Assembly: GCA_020634615.1 (NCBI GenBank)
Contig: JACKBI010000017.1
Location: forward strand, 71,248-135,247
Length of the DNA stretch: 64,000 nt
Reading direction: 5' to 3'
DNA from: Anaerolineales bacterium
Lineage (GTDB): Bacteria > Chloroflexota > Anaerolineae > JAAEKA01
The notes below the pieces were generated by a model. The model was not told the DNA's origin and searched no databases. It was given only the letters and a program-made list of their open reading frames with translations. The position numbers and the translations under genes were made by a program. Of the stretch, positions 7,982-16,706 are shown one piece after another. The first letter of the stretch is position 1. The number at the start of each line of letters is the position of its first letter.

Positions 7982-8891
7982 CTGTAGCCGAGTGGTTACG
8001 ATCAGGCGATGTTTGCGGCAGCCGAACAATGGCAACTGTCTGAGACGCTATTTCGATCCCCTCAGCCTGGAATGCTCTGAGGATTTCCTGGCTGACGGTG
8101 TTGCGAAACGTTCGGCGCGATTCGTTGCCGACCGGATAGACCAGCCCCAGTTCGATCCAGTTGTCGGTAAGCTTCACGAAAACACGCGGGTCGAGGGACG
8201 TGAGCTTGATCGCGAACTCCCGTCTGGTACGCCGTCGCTGTTCAACAGCCCGTGGCAGAAGATCCTGATAGACTGGCTGGGATGCCACAGCTTCAGCAAG
8301 GATATCGATGGCCCTCTGCCAGTCGGACTCATAGGTGATCGGCAGGACGATCTCGTCCCACACATATTCCAGGTGCCTGGAGTAGTTGAACAGCGGTTCT
8401 TTGAAGATGTAGGCATTGGAGACGGTAACGATGCGGCCGGTATTGTGGTCCCCGCCCAGCCAGTTGCCGATTTCCATCAGCTTGGTGCGCAGTACGGTGA
8501 TGTCGATGACATCGCCTCTGATTCCACCGGTCTCGATGCGGTCGCCGATCGCGAAGGGCTGCCCGCTGACAATCGTCACCCAGCCGGCAATCGAGCCGAT
8601 AATCTCCTGAAGTGCAAAAGCCAGGCCGGCCGCCAGGATGCCGATGGCAACAGTAAGGTCGGTGGAGCGTTGAACCCAGATGCCCAGGATCAGAATCGCC
8701 GCGATGAAGCCGATGATGAAGCTGCCGATGCGGCGAACCCCGTAGATTTTGGGGCTTTCATCGGGAAGGCGTGACACCACCAGCCAACGAAAAATGCGCT
8801 GTGCGGCAAAGGCGCCAAAAAGAACCAGCCCCGTCAGGATTAGCTCGCGAAAAAGGTCGTTGCTCCAGATGTTGGACAGGATTTGTTGCAT
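7974..8891 (-). CDS. MscS-family mechanosensitive channel
   Basis: 305 residues from the ATG at 8891. Three hydrophobic helices precede the pore-lining segment GILAAGLAFALQEIIGSIAG, which has the Gly/Ala spacing typical of MscS TM3. The beta domain follows (FAIGDRIETGGIRGDVIDI) and then a cytoplasmic alpha/beta domain. Small MscS channels open on membrane tension and release osmolytes during hypo-osmotic shock. A TACAAT -10-like box at 8913-8918 places the transcription start near 8906, so the longer in-frame start at 8990 would lie upstream of the promoter and is rejected. The C-terminal residues overlap a dispersed palindrome. Confidence 0.9.
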   Translation of the reverse strand: MQQILSNIWSNDLFRELILTGLVLFGAFAAQRIFRWLVVSRLPDESPKIYGVRRIGSFIIGFIAAILILGIWVQRSTDLTVAIGILAAGLAFALQEIIGSIAGWVTIVSGQPFAIGDRIETGGIRGDVIDITVLRTKLMEIGNWLGGDHNTGRIVTVSNAYIFKEPLFNYSRHLEYVWDEIVLPITYESDWQRAIDILAEAVASQPVYQDLLPRAVEQRRRTRREFAIKLTSLDPRVFVKLTDNWIELGLVYPVGNESRRTFRNTVSQEILRAFQAEGIEIASQTVAIVRLPQTSPDRNHSATED

Positions 8892-8932
8892 GATGTTTAC
8901 GCGCCTATGCGTATTGTAACACACTGACCAAC

Positions 8933-9018
8933 TAAGGACACGTCCAAAAATGAGTTGCTGCTTTGGCCGGTCTCCTGACCGAGCCAACATCGGAAAGTTG
9001 TTTTTAGACGCGTCCTAA
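8933..9018. repeat. 86-bp MITE-like element with 18-bp imperfect terminal inverted repeats
   Basis: The ends 8933-8950 (TAAGGACACGTCCAAAAA) and 9001-9018 are inverted repeats matching at 15 of 18 positions. The centre holds a smaller hairpin (CGGTC/GACCG). It fills the gap between the GNAT stop codon and the MscS promoter. It has no coding capacity and resembles a non-autonomous insertion or terminator-like repeat. Confidence 0.5.
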
Positions 9019-9899
9019 GCGACTGTTTTGGAGAACCACAGCTTTTCGAGGACGCAGACGAAGCCCAGCGATTCAGCCAGACGTTGCATCGGCATGTTGT
9101 CGCTGCCTGTGCCAAGTTCCACGGCGTTGACCCCTCTGCTTGCGAGAAGACGCAAACCGTCCGTCACAACCGCTTTGCCCAGGCCCAGCCGCTGAAAACG
9201 AGGATGGACGCCGATCGGGTCGGTGAACCCGGTTGTAAACGGGTCACGCGCGTTATCATATCCACAGATGCAGAAGGCCGCCAGTTCACCGTCAGGCGCC
9301 ACCGCGACCAGATCCAACTCCCGTTGATAGCCAGGCGCGTGCATGATGGCCAGGCGTTGCTCCACGGTCATGTGGGTCGTGCCAAAGGCTGCCCGATGCA
9401 GGCCGACAAGCTGCTCGACTTCGTGGTCGCCCTCGACGCAGCGCAACGCAAAACCGGGCGGCATAGGATACGCCGCGATAGGCTTGCTGAGCGAGCGAGC
9501 GTAGCGCAAGGTACGAAAGTCGTCGCGCACAAATCCGGCCTGTTCGAGCATCGCAATCTGCCAGGCGTCGTCTGTCCAACAGGACGCGTCCAACGTGCGG
9601 TCTTGACCTGTTTCGCGATTGCGCTGTCTGATGCAGGAAACTCCCCACGCAACGATTTCCTCTGCGATCTGGCCGGACCGGTGGGCTGGATAGATCTCAA
9701 AACGCAGGTTGTTGTAGTCGTCGACAAACGCGAAGGCGATCACGTCTTCGTTGTGTTGCCAGAGCCGGGTTGTCGCTCTGATCGACGCAATCTGTAAGGC
9801 TTCGTCCAGATCCGCGACGGTTGACCGGCGGGGCAGCCGGGCGACGAAGTCGCGGATCAGTTGAGCGTCGGAGTTTCCGCGCAGCAGGTGACTGTTCAT
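9015..9899 (-). CDS. GNAT-family N-acetyltransferase
   Basis: 294 residues. The C-terminal half carries the acetyl-CoA-binding motif A (GVHPRFQRLGLGKAVVTDGL) and a C-terminal segment NAVELGTGSDNMPMQRLAES typical of GNAT motif B. The N-terminal ~150 residues look like a second, degenerate GNAT fold (WTDDAWQIAMLEQAGFVRDD), so this is probably a tandem-GNAT protein with one active site. The acceptor substrate cannot be told. It is the last gene of a likely SDR / aldo-keto reductase / GNAT run: only 3 bp separate it from the aldo-keto reductase stop codon. Its own stop lies in a repeat. Confidence 0.85.
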   Translation of the reverse strand: MNSHLLRGNSDAQLIRDFVARLPRRSTVADLDEALQIASIRATTRLWQHNEDVIAFAFVDDYNNLRFEIYPAHRSGQIAEEIVAWGVSCIRQRNRETGQDRTLDASCWTDDAWQIAMLEQAGFVRDDFRTLRYARSLSKPIAAYPMPPGFALRCVEGDHEVEQLVGLHRAAFGTTHMTVEQRLAIMHAPGYQRELDLVAVAPDGELAAFCICGYDNARDPFTTGFTDPIGVHPRFQRLGLGKAVVTDGLRLLASRGVNAVELGTGSDNMPMQRLAESLGFVCVLEKLWFSKTVA

Positions 9900-9902
9900 C
9901 TG

Positions 9903-10913
9903 TCACTCAGGCCAATCAACCCGCATCTTCATCCATGGCGCGGAGTTGTGGAAGTTGGCTACCACGCTGCCGGGGGGAACCAGCTCGTCGCAGGCCAGTC
10001 GGATCGACTCGTCCAGTTGCATCTCCAGGACGGGCAAGAAATGTTCCAGTTGTTCTACCGTGCGCGGACCGATCAGCGGCGCGGTGATGCCCGGTTGGTC
10101 CTTGACCCACAGCACGGCCAGTTGGGCGGGTGACATGCCACGTTCGTTTGCTAGCTGTACAAACTGCTTGCCGATCTCGATGCCACGAGCCGTCACCCGC
10201 TGGGCATAGATGCCGCCGCGCAGGCTGGCGCGCGAGTCGGCCGGGAAGGCAGCGGCGTCGCTGTAACGGCCGGCCAGAACGCCCATGGCCAGCGGCGTCC
10301 AGGGCAGAATGGCCAAGCCGTGGGCCTGACACATGGGAACCAGCTCGTTCTCGATGCGCCGGTCCAGCAGGTTGTAGGGCGGCTGCTCCGACACGAAGCG
10401 GACGAGGCCCTTCAGCTCGCTGACCATCAGCGCCTCCATCACCTTCCAGGCCGGCGCGGTGGAGCTGCCGATATAGCGCACCTTGCCCTGCCGCACCAGA
10501 TCGGTCAGCGCGCCCAGCGTCTCGTCCATGGGGATGTCGAAAGCGGGGCGGTGTAACTGGTAGAGATCGATGGTGTCGGTTTGCAGGCGGCGCAGCGAGT
10601 CCTCGCAGGCCCGCATCAGGTGCAGGCGCGAGTTGCCGCGGTCGTTGGGGCCGGGGCCGGTCGGGTAATGGGCCTTGGTAGCCAGGATCACCTGCTGGCG
10701 GCGGCCGTTGGCCGCCAGCGCACGCCCGATGATGCGCTCGCATTCGCCCTGGGCGTAGCTGTTGCTGGTGTCGATCAGATTGATGCCCGCGTCCAGCGCG
10801 CGCTCAATGATGGCAACCGACTCGGCCTCCGGGGTGGGGTTGGCGAAGTTGTCGGTGCCCAGACAGAGCGGGGCCACCTTGACCCCCGTTCGACCCAACG
10901 TGCGGTATTCCAT
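9903..10913 (-). CDS. Aldo/keto reductase
   Basis: 336 residues with the complete aldo-keto reductase tetrad: Asp48 and Tyr53 in LIDTSNSYAQGECE, Lys80 in LATKAHY, and His121 in DLYQLHRP. The NADPH-binding end of the barrel is represented by TAPLIGPRTVEQLE. Such enzymes reduce sugar or small carbonyl substrates with NADPH in the cytoplasm. The start MEYRTLGRTGVKVAPLCLGT is the usual family N-terminus. It lies 7 bp downstream of the SDR stop and is followed after 3 bp by the GNAT gene, so the three are likely one transcript. Substrate is unknown; sugar or glycoside metabolism is a guess from the SDR partner. Confidence 0.92.
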   Translation of the reverse strand: MEYRTLGRTGVKVAPLCLGTDNFANPTPEAESVAIIERALDAGINLIDTSNSYAQGECERIIGRALAANGRRQQVILATKAHYPTGPGPNDRGNSRLHLMRACEDSLRRLQTDTIDLYQLHRPAFDIPMDETLGALTDLVRQGKVRYIGSSTAPAWKVMEALMVSELKGLVRFVSEQPPYNLLDRRIENELVPMCQAHGLAILPWTPLAMGVLAGRYSDAAAFPADSRASLRGGIYAQRVTARGIEIGKQFVQLANERGMSPAQLAVLWVKDQPGITAPLIGPRTVEQLEHFLPVLEMQLDESIRLACDELVPPGSVVANFHNSAPWMKMRVDWPE

Positions 10914-10920
10914 CGTTCAC

Positions 10921-11667
10921 TTACCTCGCTGTGTAGCCGGCGTCGACGTTGACCATCGCGCCGGTCATGTAGCTGGCCGCGTCCGATGCCAGGAAGAGCA
11001 CCACGCGGGCGATCTCCACCGGTTCTGCCAGCCGGCCGGCCGGCACAGACTCGGCGATCCGCTGCATCAGCTCGGCCGTAACTGGCTGCGAACGCTCGGA
11101 AGCCAGCATGGGCGTGTTGACCTCACCGGGACAGACCGCGTTGATGCGGATGCCGTCCCTGGCGTGATCCAGCGCCATGGCGCGGGTGATCTGGTGGACA
11201 GCGCCTTTGGAGGCGCAGTAGGCCACCACGCCGGCCGCGCCGACGCTGCCCCAGATGGAGCCAAAGTTGACGATGACGCCGTGGCCTTGCTGCTTCATGG
11301 GGCCGATGGCCGCGCGGCTCATGTAGAACACGCCGTTGACGTTGACATTCATCACCCGCTGCCACTGTTCGTCAGTAGTGCCGAGCGCATCGGCGCGGAC
11401 GATGATACCGGCCGCGTTGACCAGCACATCCAGCCGGCCGTGGCGCTGGAGCGCGGTTTCGACCGCGTGCGCGCAGAAAGCGGGATCGCTGACATCGCCC
11501 ACGACCGGCAGCCCGGCGTCGATCTCGCCGGCAACCTGGGCTGCCAACTGCTCGTTGCGGTCAACGATGACCACCTGTCCACCGGCCGCGCGGAACTCGC
11601 GCGCCGTGGCCGCGCCCATCCCCGACGCCGCGCCGGTGATCAACGCGGTCTTTCCAGTGAAGTTCAT
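10921..11667 (-). CDS. Short-chain dehydrogenase/reductase (SDR)
   Basis: 248 residues from the ATG at 11667 (ribosome site GAGGAC). Shows the classical SDR motifs: the glycine-rich TGAASGMG at the N-terminus, NAAG in LVNAAGII, catalytic Ser in NFGSIWGS, and YxxxK in AYCASKGA, then PGEVNTPM. These are NAD(P)-dependent oxidoreductases of alcohols, sugars or acyl intermediates. An in-frame extension to 11724 has no ribosome site and no family match, so the shorter start is chosen. It heads the SDR / aldo-keto reductase / GNAT run. Confidence 0.93.
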   Translation of the reverse strand: MNFTGKTALITGAASGMGAATAREFRAAGGQVVIVDRNEQLAAQVAGEIDAGLPVVGDVSDPAFCAHAVETALQRHGRLDVLVNAAGIIVRADALGTTDEQWQRVMNVNVNGVFYMSRAAIGPMKQQGHGVIVNFGSIWGSVGAAGVVAYCASKGAVHQITRAMALDHARDGIRINAVCPGEVNTPMLASERSQPVTAELMQRIAESVPAGRLAEPVEIARVVLFLASDAASYMTGAMVNVDAGYTAR

Positions 11668-11797
11668 AAGATTGTCCTCACTCCTTGGTGTGTTTCTGCC
11701 CGTCGTGGACGCCCGCAGCGACAACTAACCTGATGGCAAGGTGAAACCCACGAAGAATTCAAGCGCAGAAGCATGTAGACTTCGCCTTGGGCTCAGT

Positions 11798-12028
11798 TCA
11801 GGAAACAGACGTGTCGTCAGCAAAGGCGAGACCCTGCGCGGCAAGTGCGTCATGCAGCAGTCCGATGGACTTCGGTCCCATCCCATGCAGCTTGCCCAGG
11901 TCAGCCTCGCGCACGTTCGCCAGTTGCTCCAGGCGCGTGTAGCCGGCAGCGTCTAACGCCCGGAGAGCTGGCTTGCCGATGCCGGATGGAAAATTGGACG
12001 CGTTATCGTGAGTTGGGGAGCTCGCCAT
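11798..12028 (-). other. Possible internal start producing the HhH domain alone
   Basis: The ATG at 12028, in frame within the methyltransferase-HhH gene, is preceded at 7 nt by AAGGAA and opens a 76-residue product. That product has the length and beginning of free-standing HhH proteins. This fits either a recent in-frame fusion by loss of a stop codon or two products from one gene. Confidence 0.45.
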
Positions 12029-12778
12029 ATCAGATTCCTTGCAGGGTGCTTTGCGTGCCGCAAGAACGAGAAAAAGCGGGATTCGTTTGCGTCGTTCGTA
12101 GGTTTGCGGGTCGTCAAAGCGATTTCGCTGTGGACACGCCTCGCGCAGCGCCTCAACTTCAAATCCGGCATCCCGCAACAGCCGGAAATAGTCTTCGACC
12201 GTCCGGTGATACTTTTTCACCGTGCCGCCCATCCATGACGTGACCCGTTCACCGGTGGAAAAGTAGTCATCCACCACCCAGTCCTGGCGGCGCGTTCCGG
12301 CCGGCCAGCCGCGGTTGCACGAGGTAATCACCGGGTGCTCGACTGAGAAGACGAATTTTCCACCGCCGGCAAGGGACCGAAAAACTGCGGCGAAGACCGG
12401 CGTGAGGTCGGCAACGTAGTGAAAAACCAGCCGTGACACCGTCAGATCAAACGCCGCGGCCGGTGCGGTCCAGGCCTCGATGGTTTGCATGACGACCTGG
12501 CCCGGCGTACCGGCAAGGGTCTGCCTCGCCAACGCAGCCATCTTATGCGACCCCTCTACGCCCAGGTAGCTGGCCGCGCCGCGCTGGAGCAGGTCTCGCC
12601 CAATCGCGGCATCGCCACAGCCAAGATCGAGGACGTGTTTCCCCGCCACCTCGCCTATCAGTTGGACGATGACGGGTTTCTCCATGGTGTCGTTGGGCGA
12701 ATCGGGCCGCTGCCGGCGGCCCTGGTAGGTTGCAAAGACGGCATCGTCGTCGTAGAAGTCGGGGCCTGCGTGCGCCAT
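11798..12778 (-). CDS. Class I SAM methyltransferase fused to a C-terminal helix-hairpin-helix domain
   Basis: 326 residues from the ATG at 12778 (GAGGAG site). Residues ~47-150 form a Rossmann methyltransferase with the SAM loop VLDLGCGDAAIG. The catalytic part ends near residue 245 (FLVLAARK). Residues 251-326 are a complete small HhH protein of the kind usually encoded alone (FPSGIGKPALRALDAAGYT ... LHGMGPKSIG). The HhH part begins with an ATG at 12028 that has its own AAGGAA box, so a free HhH protein may also be made. It is the last gene of the TetR-headed cassette. The acceptor is unknown: a small-molecule methyltransferase is likely, while the HhH part would suit nucleic-acid binding. 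Confidence 0.85.
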   Translation of the reverse strand: MAHAGPDFYDDDAVFATYQGRRQRPDSPNDTMEKPVIVQLIGEVAGKHVLDLGCGDAAIGRDLLQRGAASYLGVEGSHKMAALARQTLAGTPGQVVMQTIEAWTAPAAAFDLTVSRLVFHYVADLTPVFAAVFRSLAGGGKFVFSVEHPVITSCNRGWPAGTRRQDWVVDDYFSTGERVTSWMGGTVKKYHRTVEDYFRLLRDAGFEVEALREACPQRNRFDDPQTYERRKRIPLFLVLAARKAPCKESDMASSPTHDNASNFPSGIGKPALRALDAAGYTRLEQLANVREADLGKLHGMGPKSIGLLHDALAAQGLAFADDTSVS

Positions 12779-12842
12779 GTGCGTCGCTCCTCTCTTCGCA
12801 AGATCGTCGCCGCTGCTATTGTAGCACACCAGTGCGCCAAGG

Positions 12843-13736
12843 TCACCTGGCGCGCTGATCCGCCAGCACCTCGGCGATGGCGCGGCGAGCGTTGGCAACC
12901 CCCACCGGATTGGTGTCCAGGTAGTATGGAATGAAGATCGCGGCCTGTGACAATGCCATACCGCGGCCACGCGCCCAGGTGGCGTCATCAACTGCCAGCG
13001 CGGCGCGCAACGTCTCGCGGCTCTCTCGGCTGAAGAGGCCCCACGCGATCATCAGATCGCAGGCCGGGTCGCCCACGCCCATCCCGGCAAAGTCGATGAC
13101 GGCGCTCAGGCGGCCATGTTCGAACAGCAGGTTGCCCGGCAGCAGATCGCCGTGAAACCAGACCGGTGCGCGCTCCCATTCCGGCGCCTCCAGGGCGGTT
13201 TGCCAGACCGCCAGCGCTGCGTCGACATCGATCATGCCATCCAGAGCAGCGATGGCACCTCGGGTATCGTCATCGCGCGTCGCCAGTGAGACGCCGCGCA
13301 GGCCATGTTCGCTAGCCAGCGGACCGCCCGCCGTATCGATCTGTTGCAGAGCGATCAGAAACTCCGCCAGCGCCGTGGCTGCCCGGTGCGGATCGTCGAT
13401 GCGGTCGAGGGTCGCGTTCTCGCCTGCCAGCCAGCGGTAGACTCCCCAGTGCCAGGGATAGCCCTCGGCGGGCGTACCCAACGCCAGCGGGACTGGGATG
13501 GCTAGCGGCAGATGCGGGGCCAGCCACGGCAGCCACTGAAGATCCTTCTCGATGTCGCCTACCGCCCAGTGAATGCGCGGCAGGCGCACGGCCATGTCGT
13601 CGCCCAGCCGGTAGAGCGCGTTGTCGGTCCCGGCAGACTCGACCGGCGCGATGGGCAGGTCGGCCCAGTGCGGGAACTGCGCGGCCAGCAACCGCTGCAC
13701 GAGGGAAGCGTCTGTGGCAACTTCGTTGACGTGCAT
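12843..13736 (-). CDS. Aminoglycoside/macrolide-phosphotransferase-family (APH) kinase
   Basis: 297 residues from the ATG at 13736; a GTG at 13790 would extend it into the stop of the preceding gene. The catalytic loop VWFHGDLLPGNLLFEHGRL (His195, Asp197, Asn202) and the metal-binding IDFAG (Asp215) are intact. The ATP-binding N-lobe contains ESAGTDNALYRLGDDMAVRL. The family phosphorylates antibiotics such as aminoglycosides and macrolides, or small metabolites; the N-terminal pattern is that of the common environmental 'aminoglycoside phosphotransferase' group. Whether it confers resistance cannot be read from sequence. It sits between a glycosyltransferase and a methyltransferase, both also drug-modifying enzyme types. 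Confidence 0.88.
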   Translation of the reverse strand: MHVNEVATDASLVQRLLAAQFPHWADLPIAPVESAGTDNALYRLGDDMAVRLPRIHWAVGDIEKDLQWLPWLAPHLPLAIPVPLALGTPAEGYPWHWGVYRWLAGENATLDRIDDPHRAATALAEFLIALQQIDTAGGPLASEHGLRGVSLATRDDDTRGAIAALDGMIDVDAALAVWQTALEAPEWERAPVWFHGDLLPGNLLFEHGRLSAVIDFAGMGVGDPACDLMIAWGLFSRESRETLRAALAVDDATWARGRGMALSQAAIFIPYYLDTNPVGVANARRAIAEVLADQRAR

Positions 13737-13790
13737 CTTGCCAGCGGGCACTAGCGCCTCGGTTTCCGATCCCGTGGTTCGACCGGTCAC

Positions 13791-15041
13791 CTATTGCTGA
13801 CCCCCAAATTTCTCAAGGAGCAGCTCAGCCGCCATCTTCGGACCGTCCCATTTATCCATGATCCGTGAAAACTCTTCCGCTTTGCGCCTGGCTTCCTGGT
13901 CGTGCAGCAACTGCTGGATTGCCTCTTGCACCTTGCGGGACGGGTCTTTGGATTTTGGCACGCGGATGGCGAATCCTTTGCGCACCAGGCAGGCGATGTT
14001 GGCATCCTGTTCTGGCTGCATACCAACGCCAACGACCGGTTTGCCGGCATAGGCGGCTGTCATCACCGTGCCAATTCCGCCGTGGATCACTGACAGATCC
14101 GCCATTCGGTTGACTTCCAGCGCTGGCAGCCAATCGGTGACGGTAACGTTGGCGGGGATTCTCACGCCGGGTACTTTGTCAAGATGGGATTTCACCGGGG
14201 CGATGACGCGATACGGTTTGCCGGCAAAGCTTTCAACAATGCGGGCCACGATCTCCGGCGTCCCGGAGCTTCCCATGGCAAAATAGATAATCGGCTTGTC
14301 GTGCGCAATATTACTGACTTCATCCGGTATGGGGAAATTCTGGCGCGCGATCAGCGGGCCGGTGTAGTAGTGATCGGGCGGTAGCTTGACGCCGGAAAAC
14401 TCAGCCGGCTCGGCAACAATGGTGACATCGCCGCGCCAGTAGTCGAAGATCGACCGGTAGCCTTTGACGCCGAAATGGCGGGCGGCTTTGTTGAGGTTGT
14501 TCAAAAAGCCGATCCTGATCCAGCCATTGATGAAAAGCAGGACCGCCCAGTCGGCAACGGCTTTGATCGGCCGCGGCTGGATTTTGTCGGTCATGCCGGC
14601 GCCCCTGGCGAAGAAGTCCGGCAACCACGTGGACTGGATCACCCAGACGAGGGGTATCTTCGCTACGCGGCACGAGACGGGGATCGTCATGTAGGAACCG
14701 GTAAGGACGGCGGCCGGTTGCAGTTGCCGGAGATACGCCACTTCGTTTTCGACCCGGGTGATCATTTCCTGCTTCGACAGCGCCGCGCCGATTTTCTCAC
14801 CCTTGTCAACTTTGCCGATGCGTTCGATCTTCTCCGGCGTCAGGCGCGGCTCCATTCGCTTGAGGGCAAAGCCTTCCTCTTCGATCAGGTGCTCCAGTTC
14901 GCCGCCGTCGGAGATGAACTGGATATCGAAAGCCTCGCGCGCGACCGCGTGGTTCCTGATCCCCTTGGCGATTTCAATCATGCGCGTTGTCTCGGCAAGA
15001 TTGAAGGCCACCGGCGCAAACAACAACACTTTCTTCGCCAT
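13791..15041 (-). CDS. GT1-family (MGT/UGT-like) glycosyltransferase
   Basis: 416 residues from the ATG at 15041, which has a GGGAG box at 7 nt; a TTG at 15062 is the alternative. Two Rossmann halves are visible. The donor-binding half contains IIYFAMGSSG and the diagnostic VIHGGIGTVMTAAYAGKPVV (His320), followed by QPEQDANIA, as in macrolide and UDP-glycosyltransferases. Such enzymes move a sugar from a nucleotide donor onto hydrophobic small molecules such as macrolides, flavonoids or lipids. The gene is 42 bp downstream of the FAD monooxygenase and followed by the APH-type kinase, fitting a shared transcript that modifies one class of compounds. Confidence 0.88.
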   Translation of the reverse strand: MAKKVLLFAPVAFNLAETTRMIEIAKGIRNHAVAREAFDIQFISDGGELEHLIEEEGFALKRMEPRLTPEKIERIGKVDKGEKIGAALSKQEMITRVENEVAYLRQLQPAAVLTGSYMTIPVSCRVAKIPLVWVIQSTWLPDFFARGAGMTDKIQPRPIKAVADWAVLLFINGWIRIGFLNNLNKAARHFGVKGYRSIFDYWRGDVTIVAEPAEFSGVKLPPDHYYTGPLIARQNFPIPDEVSNIAHDKPIIYFAMGSSGTPEIVARIVESFAGKPYRVIAPVKSHLDKVPGVRIPANVTVTDWLPALEVNRMADLSVIHGGIGTVMTAAYAGKPVVGVGMQPEQDANIACLVRKGFAIRVPKSKDPSRKVQEAIQQLLHDQEARRKAEEFSRIMDKWDGPKMAAELLLEKFGGQQ

Positions 15042-15083
15042 CTTTGTACTCCCGTCGGTCAAAGTGACCCGGCGTGTGTGCGC

Positions 15084-16622
15084 TTACGAACGCAGCCACG
15101 CCCAAGCGTTGTCGATATCGTCTGTGTGGAAGAAACGGGATTCGACCGCGTACAACGGGCTGGACAGCCTGGCCAGCCAGCGTTCCCAGCGCTTGTCGCC
15201 AATGATGGCCACCTTCGCGATCTTCTCGTGGTACTCCCGGCCGAATTTCCAGTCCTGCCACAGTGCGCCCGACTCGATCCCTTCCAACCCATCGAGTTGC
15301 AACAACAGGCGCACCTCGTCAGAGGCCTTCAGGATCTCTTCGATGCCTATGGTCAGCGTCTGGTAATCCGTTACGTGCAGCTTGCCGGCGACGCGGTAGC
15401 CGAGGACATTGCCGCTGCTTTGGGGCAGGCGATGGAGCGCGGCCGTCTCCAGGAAGCTGTCGCCGACGAACTGTGTCTTCAGCAGCCCCGAGAAGGCCTG
15501 ATAGGTAATCAGTTTCATGAGGACTGTCTGCGTTTTGACGCCCATCTCGCTGCCCGGCACGAACTGCTTGGCGAAATCGCGGGCCTTCTGCTGGCGCAGA
15601 TCGAACTGCGGCTTGACCCGCTGTTCGTAGACAGCCAGCGCCTGCTGCCAGTCGTCCGTCTGGCTCAGTTCATCGGCCAGAACATAGGCACTGGCCAGCG
15701 CCATGGATGCGCCCTGGCCGGAAATCGGTGTCATGCAGCCCGCGGCATCGCCTGCCAGCACGACGCGGCCGTTGCGCCACGTGTTCATGCGGATCTGTGT
15801 GACGGTATCCATGAAGATGTCTCCGCCGTCAGCCGGCATGTCATCCAGCAGTTGCGGCGTGATCCAGCCCATGCCCTCATAGGCGCTGCGCAGCTTCTGG
15901 GCGCGTTGGGCATGCGGGACATATCCTTCGTCGTCCGCCTGCCAGATGAAGAGCGTAATCGACTGTCCATCGCGGTCAGAGTTGTAGACACCGGCCTGTC
16001 GCCCCGGCTCGTTGTAGTTCTCCCACGTCGCTTGCTGCTGTTCGTTGTGGGGCACAAAGTAGCAGGCCATGTAATAGCCCATGTAACAGGCAAAATCGCT
16101 TTCCGATCCAAAGACGAGGCTGCGCACGTTGGAGTGGATGCCATCGGCGCCGATCAGCAGATCGAACGACTCGCGTTGCCCGTCGTCGAACGTGACGGTG
16201 ACCGCATCGGCGGACTGGGAGACGCTGGCAATGGAGGTATTGAAACGGATCTCCACGTCCTGCTTGACCGCGTCGTAAATCGTTTCTTCCAGCGTGTAAT
16301 GCATCAACGGCAGATACTTGTTGTCCAGCACCTTGCGCATGGCATCGAGCTTCAGTTCTGCCTTCGCCTTGCCATCCTCGTCGACGAAGGCCACTGCGCC
16401 GTTGTCGCCCATAAAAAGCTGCTTGCCAGCCAGCGTGTCGATGATGCCCATACGCTCAGCCACGTCATAGCCGGTGCCGAAGAAATCGATCGCGTAGCCG
16501 TCGCGGCGCAGCTCTGGGGCGCGTTCGATCACTACCGGCTGGTGGCCGTTGCGGTGCAGCCAATACGCCGCGGTCAGCCCTGCCAGGCCGCCGCCCGAGA
16601 TAAGTATTCTGAGTTGGTTCAT
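15084..16622 (-). CDS. FAD-dependent monooxygenase fused to a SpoIIAA-like domain
   Basis: 512 residues. Residues 1-385 form a class A flavin monooxygenase: GGGLAGL at 10-16 for the FAD dinucleotide, the LIGADGIHSNVR 'DG' motif at ~156-167, and GDAAGCMTPISGQG at ~291-304 for the FAD ribityl site. Residues ~405-512 match SpoIIAA-like (STAS-related) proteins, with VAGKLHVTDYQTL, VRLLLQLDGLEGIESGALW and KVAIIGDKRWERW. These are normally separate ~120-residue proteins. The monooxygenase part resembles enzymes that hydroxylate aromatics or antibiotics (tetracycline, rifampicin). Fusion is in one continuous frame with no sign of error. It is the first enzyme gene after tetR. The role of the SpoIIAA-like part is unknown. 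Confidence 0.9.
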   Translation of the reverse strand: MNQLRILISGGGLAGLTAAYWLHRNGHQPVVIERAPELRRDGYAIDFFGTGYDVAERMGIIDTLAGKQLFMGDNGAVAFVDEDGKAKAELKLDAMRKVLDNKYLPLMHYTLEETIYDAVKQDVEIRFNTSIASVSQSADAVTVTFDDGQRESFDLLIGADGIHSNVRSLVFGSESDFACYMGYYMACYFVPHNEQQQATWENYNEPGRQAGVYNSDRDGQSITLFIWQADDEGYVPHAQRAQKLRSAYEGMGWITPQLLDDMPADGGDIFMDTVTQIRMNTWRNGRVVLAGDAAGCMTPISGQGASMALASAYVLADELSQTDDWQQALAVYEQRVKPQFDLRQQKARDFAKQFVPGSEMGVKTQTVLMKLITYQAFSGLLKTQFVGDSFLETAALHRLPQSSGNVLGYRVAGKLHVTDYQTLTIGIEEILKASDEVRLLLQLDGLEGIESGALWQDWKFGREYHEKIAKVAIIGDKRWERWLARLSSPLYAVESRFFHTDDIDNAWAWLRS

Positions 16623-16706
16623 GATGTTTTCCTTTCTTCCTGGCGGCCGGGGATTGGCGGCTGCCTTTCATACATCTGCATGGTTCGCGAACGTTGCGGC
16701 CGGTGG

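Noticed and set aside
7985..8001. tRNA-Ser-like string GTAGCCGAGTGGTTACG
   Set aside because: It lies inside the end of the MscS gene, with no matching anticodon arm, T arm or acceptor stem around it.
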